From Asterella californica (taxonomy: Eukaryota; Streptophyta; Marchantiopsida; Marchantiales; Aytoniaceae): DNA of 64,000 bases. Position 1 is the stretch's first letter, and every line of letters starts with the position of its first letter. Below are positions 59,331-64,000 of the stretch, piece by piece. The translations under genes and the position numbers were made by a program. The stretch spans positions 31,160,001 through 31,224,000 of the forward strand of contig JAYKYS010000006.1 in assembly GCA_036924285.1 (NCBI GenBank). The letters are read 5' to 3'. The notes under the pieces are model-generated. The model saw only the letters and a program-made list of their open reading frames with translations. It was not told the origin of the DNA and ran no database searches.

Positions 59331-59765
59331 AGAATCGGAGACTTGGATGAGCCGGTGGTTGCTCTGATCGATCATGGATCAGAAATCAATATTATGTCGA
59401 AGGAGCTATACAAGAGGAAGAAGTGATTGATCGACACAGAGCATGGGTGGGTCATAAGAGCAGTCAACAATACAAGAGGAGACTTGTATGGAGCTTGTCC
59501 AGACATCAGAGTGCACGTAGGTGATGTTGCTATCAACCAAAACTTCTTTGTTCAGGAAGCAACATCATACTCGCTCATTCTTGGTCAACTTTTCATGGAA
59601 ACAAAGGTACTGGACGACGGATCTGCTTATGCTAGGATCCGAAGTCAAGATGGGAAGAGAGCGGTACAGTTCTTGACTGTACCGTCCAATCACGAGCGCA
59701 ACCGAGATCGTTTGAGGGAGAAACCGCTTCCAAGAGTGAGTGAAGAGTTCAAGGATTTTCGTTGA
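59331..59765 (+). pseudogene. A3 aspartic protease region (one internal stop)
   Basis: VALIDHGSEINIMSKELY contains the active-site Asp with D-H-G at 59370-59378, as in A1 and A2. A TGA at 59424 (TGG expected) splits the frame. The second part reads TEHGWVIRAVNNTRGDLYG and SYSLILGQLF, collinear with A2. Confidence 0.8.
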
Positions 59766-61794
59766 GTACCACTATAGAGCGGGATTGTGGTGATGCGCAT
59801 GAGAAGGTACTCTCGTTTGATGGAGATAGTGTCTTTTGTACAAGGTTTGTTGGGTTTTCACAGTGTGGGGTTGCTATTTACAAGAAGGTAGAAGAGCTGA
59901 GGAGAAAAGAACAAAAACATTTGCGTGATGTTGAGTTGATGTTGAAAGAGTTGGGTGAGCTAGAAGGAGATGAATGGATTTCTGGTGTTTATCAAGAGGA
60001 TGGGTTGGAAGATCTTTTGCGAGAGATCATGTCTATTGGATGGGAAGATATGGATAAGGTTGTGCAGATTCATTCAAGGGAGGTCTATTCTGTGATAGAA
60101 TCATTCTGTGCACCGGAGGTTCGAGTTGAGACAAGGTACAAGACAGTGGATAGGAAGATAAAGCCAGTTGCTGGTCCTTTGCCGAAAGACACTAACCAAC
60201 AGATGGATCGAGCTTCAAGGGAGAAGAGTTTGAGAGATCCTGCAATGATAGGACACAAGTTCACGGAGAAGACCCTTAAAGAGCTGAAGATTGGATCTGA
60301 TGGGTCTCTTCTGTCAGAAGAGAGGATGTGCTTCAATGAGATGCTTTCACGACATGGGAAAGCATTTGCTTTTGAGCCACATGAGATTGGGTGTGTAGAT
60401 CCGTACGTTGTTACCCCGATGGTTATCTTCACGGTATTGCATGTGCCATGGAACTTGAGACCAATTCCAGTACCGCGGGCTCACTTGCCCAAACTAGTGG
60501 AGTTGCTAAAGGAGAAGATGCGGATGAAGATCTTGGAACCGTCGTTTGTACCGTATTCGAGCAGATGGTTTACAGTGCCTAAGAAGAATGGATCACTGCG
60601 GTTCATCCAAGACATGCAACCGGTGAACGCAGTAACAATCAGAAATGACGGGGTGGGACCGATTGTGGATGAGTTTGCTGAAACGTTTGCAGGAAGAGCA
60701 ATTTACTCAATGAGAGATCTTTACTCAGAGTATGATCAGTTTCAACTAGCGGAGGAGAGAGAAGCTTCACGACAATGAGGACACCTTTGGGGTTGGTTAG
60801 GATGTGTACTTTGTCATAGGGAGCTACCAACTCGGTAGCACATATGATGAACGGGATGAATCGAATTCTAAGAGACTTCATCCCTGAAAAGACGATGCAG
60901 TTCTTGGATGACATCCCCATCAAAAGATGTGTGGAAGATGAGAAGGATGAAGCATTAGATCAGAGGGGGTGTCGGCGATATGTCATTGATCACATAGTAG
61001 ACTGTGAGAAGATCCTATCTCGACTTGAGGAAGTTCATCTCACGCTATCAAGTGCGGAGTCTACCTTTGGGGTTAGAGAGGTTTTGATCGTTGGTCATTT
61101 GTGTGGATCGTTTGGTCGAAAGCCAGATCCGAACAAGGTGGATGCGATTGGAAAGATGAAGGAGGTTTGCAACTCGCTGACAGAAGTAAGAAGATTTTTG
61201 GGTGCTTGTGTATTCTACCACATTTGGATTCCTCATTATGCGCATGTGGCGGATCCGTTGTATGGATTGTTACGTAAAGGTCATAAGTTCAGATGGGAGG
61301 AAGAGCATACTGATGCGGTAAGGAAGCTGAGGTCTTTACTATCATCCCCTCAAGTTCTGGGAAGGATTGATTACAAGGGTGCTAGGCCGGTGGTTCTTAC
61401 TGTGGATACAAGTCCAGTTGCAATTGGATGGGCAGTCGGTCAGGATGATGAGGATGCAGACAAGTTTGCGGTTAGGTTCGGAGCGAAGGTGTTAAGTGCT
61501 CGACAACGTGCTTACCCGCAAGTGAAGAGAGAACTGTGGGATATTGTTTCAACTATGAAAACTGAGAAAGAGTATTTGATTGGAGCAGTAGTGGTGGTTG
61601 AAACTGATTGCTTGCCTTTGTTAGGGATGATCATGAATTGTTCAACTCTTGATATTGCGATGTTACGATGGATCGCATATATCAAGTCGTTGAACCCGGA
61701 GTTTAGACATATCACAGGGAAGGATAATCTAATGGCGGATATGTTATCTCGGGCTCGATATGATGGGGAGGATAAGATGGTAGAAGACATTTGA
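59766..61794 (+). pseudogene. A3 reverse transcriptase and RNase H (broken)
   Basis: A long open run (59762-60778) holds the linker and RT start: PMVIFTVLHVPWNLRPIPVP, SSRWFTVPKKNGSLRFIQDM and GRAIYSMRDLYSEYDQFQLA. A frameshift near 60770 and a TAG at about 60818 follow. The second run (60844-61794) has the catalytic QFLDDIPIK box (FLDD at 60901-60912), VLTVDTSPVAIGWAVGQDDE for RNase H, and HITGKDNLMADMLSRA. As in A2, the YXDD box is FLDD. Confidence 0.9.
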
Positions 61795-62549
61795 CGACGT
61801 GGGTATAGAGTTCTATTCGATTGCACAGACAGGAAGGGAAGATGAGTTGTTTGTTGAAGGGTTGTATGATTGTGATTTGCTTGATATCGGGAGGTACCTT
61901 AGTATGATGGTTAAGCAGACAGGTTGGACGGATGAGATGTTTCGGAGAGTTCGAAGGAAGGCATACAACTTCATGTTGCAGGATGGGTTTCTTTGGAAGC
62001 GACCGAAGCAAAAAGGTGGGGTACCGCTACGAGTGATTTGCAACAAGAAAGATCAGCAGAAGTTGCTCAAGGCGTTCCATGAGAGTCTTTGGGCTAGACA
62101 TCGAGGGATTTGGGCCAGTTTTATCAAGATAAAAGAGCGGTATTGGTGGAAAAACATGTATAAGGATGTTGTATCTTTTGTGGAATCTTGTTTCGAATAT
62201 TCGACATCGTGATGGATTACACCCGACTTATCCGTTGACAATCCACTTCAAGTGGGTGGTAGACTTGGTGATTATGCCGGTTGGATTGTGGCAGATGAGA
62301 TACTTGGTACTTGCTAGAGAAGATCTTTCAAATCAAGTCGAGGGTAGGGCGCTTCGGACAAAGACAACTGAAGGGGTATGTAGATTTCTCTTGGAAGAGG
62401 TTGTTTGTCGGTATGGATGTGTGGGAAAGATCACTGCAGATCGAGGAGAGTTAGATGCACACGAGGCCCGTGAATTCTTTGCAAGGTGTGGGGTGAGGTT
62501 GTCACTGACAACTGCTTACAACCCCGAAGGGAATGCCAAGAGTGAACGT
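61795..62549 (+). pseudogene. A3 integrase, interrupted by an LTR
   Basis: The N-terminal zinc-binding region reads HESLWARHRGIWASFIKIKE with VSFVESC. A frameshift lies near 62190. The core reads VDLVIMPVGLWQMRYLVLA, KITADRGELDAHEAREFFA and TAYNPEGNAKSER, where the catalytic Asp and Glu are present. The frame then meets TGTCGAGTTGAG at 62550, the end of an inverted family A LTR; the rest of the protein is not in the window. Confidence 0.85.
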
Positions 62550-64000
62550 TGTCGAGTTGAGAGTCTTTCTTGGAGAGGACGGACCTCCTGACTGTGACCG
62601 ATCAGAGAAAAACGATCACAAAGGAAAATAGGTTGCTGCCGACGATGAAATCTCAAACCACAGCCTCTTGTGCCCACCGTTTACAAAAACAAGCACTCCA
62701 AAATACCTTAGGTACACAGATAGGTCTCTCAAGATCCAAATAACTTTATTTCAGTGTCGCTGCATCATCAATCTCTTCAACTGTAAAGAAAATCTCTCTC
62801 TCTTCCTCTCCTGCGTGTCTTTCTCTCCCGTCAATCAGTTCTCAACCAAAAGTCTACCAAGTACGTCTCAATCCGAACCTAATAGTGAAATTCGAACCCC
62901 TGAATCTTATTCCTTTCTTTGCCCCAACTGAAACTCTCAGAAATTTGATCCAGCGTCGATCAAAAGTCCTCTGTAGATTTTCAAACGATCTCTCTCAATA
63001 AAACTGCCTCCTGAGAGTAATTTCTCCTCAGAATAGTTTATTAGACAACGTCCAAGCTTAAAACTCCTGCCCCTCTCCCTACGATGATCTCCCAATTCAA
63101 TCTGTCAGCAATTTGATCTTTCCCCAGCCTCTTAGCTTCTCCTGCGTGTCCTCAACCCCCAATCCCTAATCCTCCTCCTTCCGCTTCAGCTCTCTCAAAA
63201 AAAATCCTTTTTTTAAAACTATCCCCGATCCCAAGTCGCCGTAGGTATTTAACCTAAAAGTTAAGGCCTCAGCTTAAGCTGCCCCCCTGCTGTCCTTATA
63301 AGCACAGTCACTTATCAGAAGCAGAGCCCTAGCTAAGCTGTCCCCCTGCTGTCCTTATGCGTACAGAGCTTTATTTACAAAAACAAAACCCTCCTGTCCT
63401 TGTCGATGACCCCTTCTTAAACTCTAATTCTCCTCCTTCCGCCTCCGCTCTCTCGTCTCTTAGAAAATTTCTCAGAAAAATGTCCGCTTCCGCTGTAATC
63501 TTCCGCTTCCACTCTCTAAGAAACATTTCTCAGAAAAATGTCTGCTTCCGCTTCCGCTGTAATCTTCCGCTTCCGCTCTCTAAGAAACATTTCTCAGAAA
63601 AATGTCCGCTTCCGCTTCAAGCTTCCGCTGCAATCTTCCGCTTCCACTCTCTAAGAAACATTTCTCAGAAAAATGTCCGCTTCCGCTTCAGTTTTAAGGC
63701 CCCAACTAAGCTGCCCCGATGATTAATTAACTGATCAGCAAAAGTTTCCCGTGCTCTTGATGTCATCTTGATGCCACCCTGAATATACTACAAGCTATCC
63801 AATGTAGACCGAAGCCCCAACACTTATGAGGCTGCCCCACAGAGCTTACAGCCCCCCCATATGCGCACCAGGTATCTCTCATAGTACATTCAAGATGGCA
63901 TGCAGAGGCTTAGACCAGGAAGCCCACGATTAAGAGAGATACCGGTCTCCCGCCCCTAGATATGCAGGACGTGGCTGCATATCCAACATAGACTCCCTTC
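62550..64000 (-). repeat. Family A-I LTR inserted in A3 integrase, running off the right edge
   Basis: Read on plus it begins TGTCGAGTTGAGAGTC, the inverse of a family A LTR 3' end. It then follows the A1 LTR (3336-5002) in the same orientation to the last base of the window. Over the final ~250 bases the two are nearly identical. The five bases before it (AACGT, 62545-62549) should recur at the far end. It may be a solo LTR or the 3' LTR of a minus-strand element beyond 64000. Confidence 0.85.
63470..63690. repeat. Tandem repeat of CTTCCGC and CTCTCTAAGAAACATTTCTC units
   Basis: Four units of about 60-65 bases, each with CTCTCTAAGAAACATTTCTC, then AGAAAAATGTCCGCTTCCGC, then variable CTTCCGC runs. 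In the A1 LTR (4320-4660) the CTTCCGC part is expanded and the CTCTCTAAGAAA part occurs once. Confidence 0.8.

Larger units (their letters stand above)
58331..62549 (+). mobile_element. Family A Ty3/gypsy element A3, truncated at both ends
   Basis: Third family A copy: gag from the zinc knuckle, protease, RT, RNase H and integrase up to the core. The 5' LTR and N-terminal gag are missing, replaced by C3. The integrase is cut at 62549 by a minus-strand family A LTR. Sequence similarity to A2 is clear but lower than between A1 and A2, so it is a separate subfamily. Confidence 0.9.

Overview
This is nuclear DNA from a eukaryote of the green plant lineage. One intact gene has 14 coding exons with GT-AG introns and encodes a plant-type alpha/beta hydrolase. 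Almost everything recognisable around it is LTR retrotransposon, and there is also a fragment of mitochondrial nad1. The style of the Ty3/gypsy polyproteins would suit a charophyte alga such as Chara or a related streptophyte, but that is inference; nothing in the window fixes the species.

Layout. 1-5.0 kb: a Ty3/gypsy element of 'family A' on the minus strand, running off the left edge, with its 5' LTR at 3336 to at least 5002. 5.7-27.8 kb: three nested retrotransposons. The host is chromovirus B0 (plus, 5702-8470 and 24362-27791, target duplication ATTAG). Inside it lies chromovirus B1 (minus, 8471-24361), which carries an internal inversion of about 1.13 kb. Inside the B1 3' LTR lies the complete family A element A2 (plus, 9305-18277, two LTRs of about 1.34 kb, target duplication CCGT). 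27.8-28.7 kb: a decayed gypsy integrase whose tail carries a PHD-type zinc finger. 28.7-36.8 kb: AT-rich sequence with few convincing genes, a hairpin element, a diverged tandem repeat, then a GC-richer stretch that probably holds the hydrolase promoter and 5' leader.

36.8-45.0 kb: the hydrolase gene, 527 codons, with the Ser-Asp-His triad and a C-terminal ubiquitin-interacting motif. 45.0-50.5 kb: mostly non-coding, with one MITE-like element. 50.5-58.3 kb: three copies of a GAAGAC-rich LTR 'family C' (two direct, one inverted), a minus-strand gypsy integrase tail, and a nad1 insertion (NUMT) inside the second copy; the inverted copy lacks it and preserves the empty site. 58.3-62.5 kb: a third family A copy, A3, from the gag zinc knuckle to integrase, cut at 62550 by a minus-strand family A LTR that runs off the right edge.

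The transposon genes are all inactivated by stops and frameshifts. Most stops I inspected look like C-to-T or G-to-A changes, as expected from decay of methylated cytosines. The hydrolase is the only gene I consider functional. I found no tRNA, rRNA or CRISPR feature. All homology statements come from reading translations by eye; no database search was possible.
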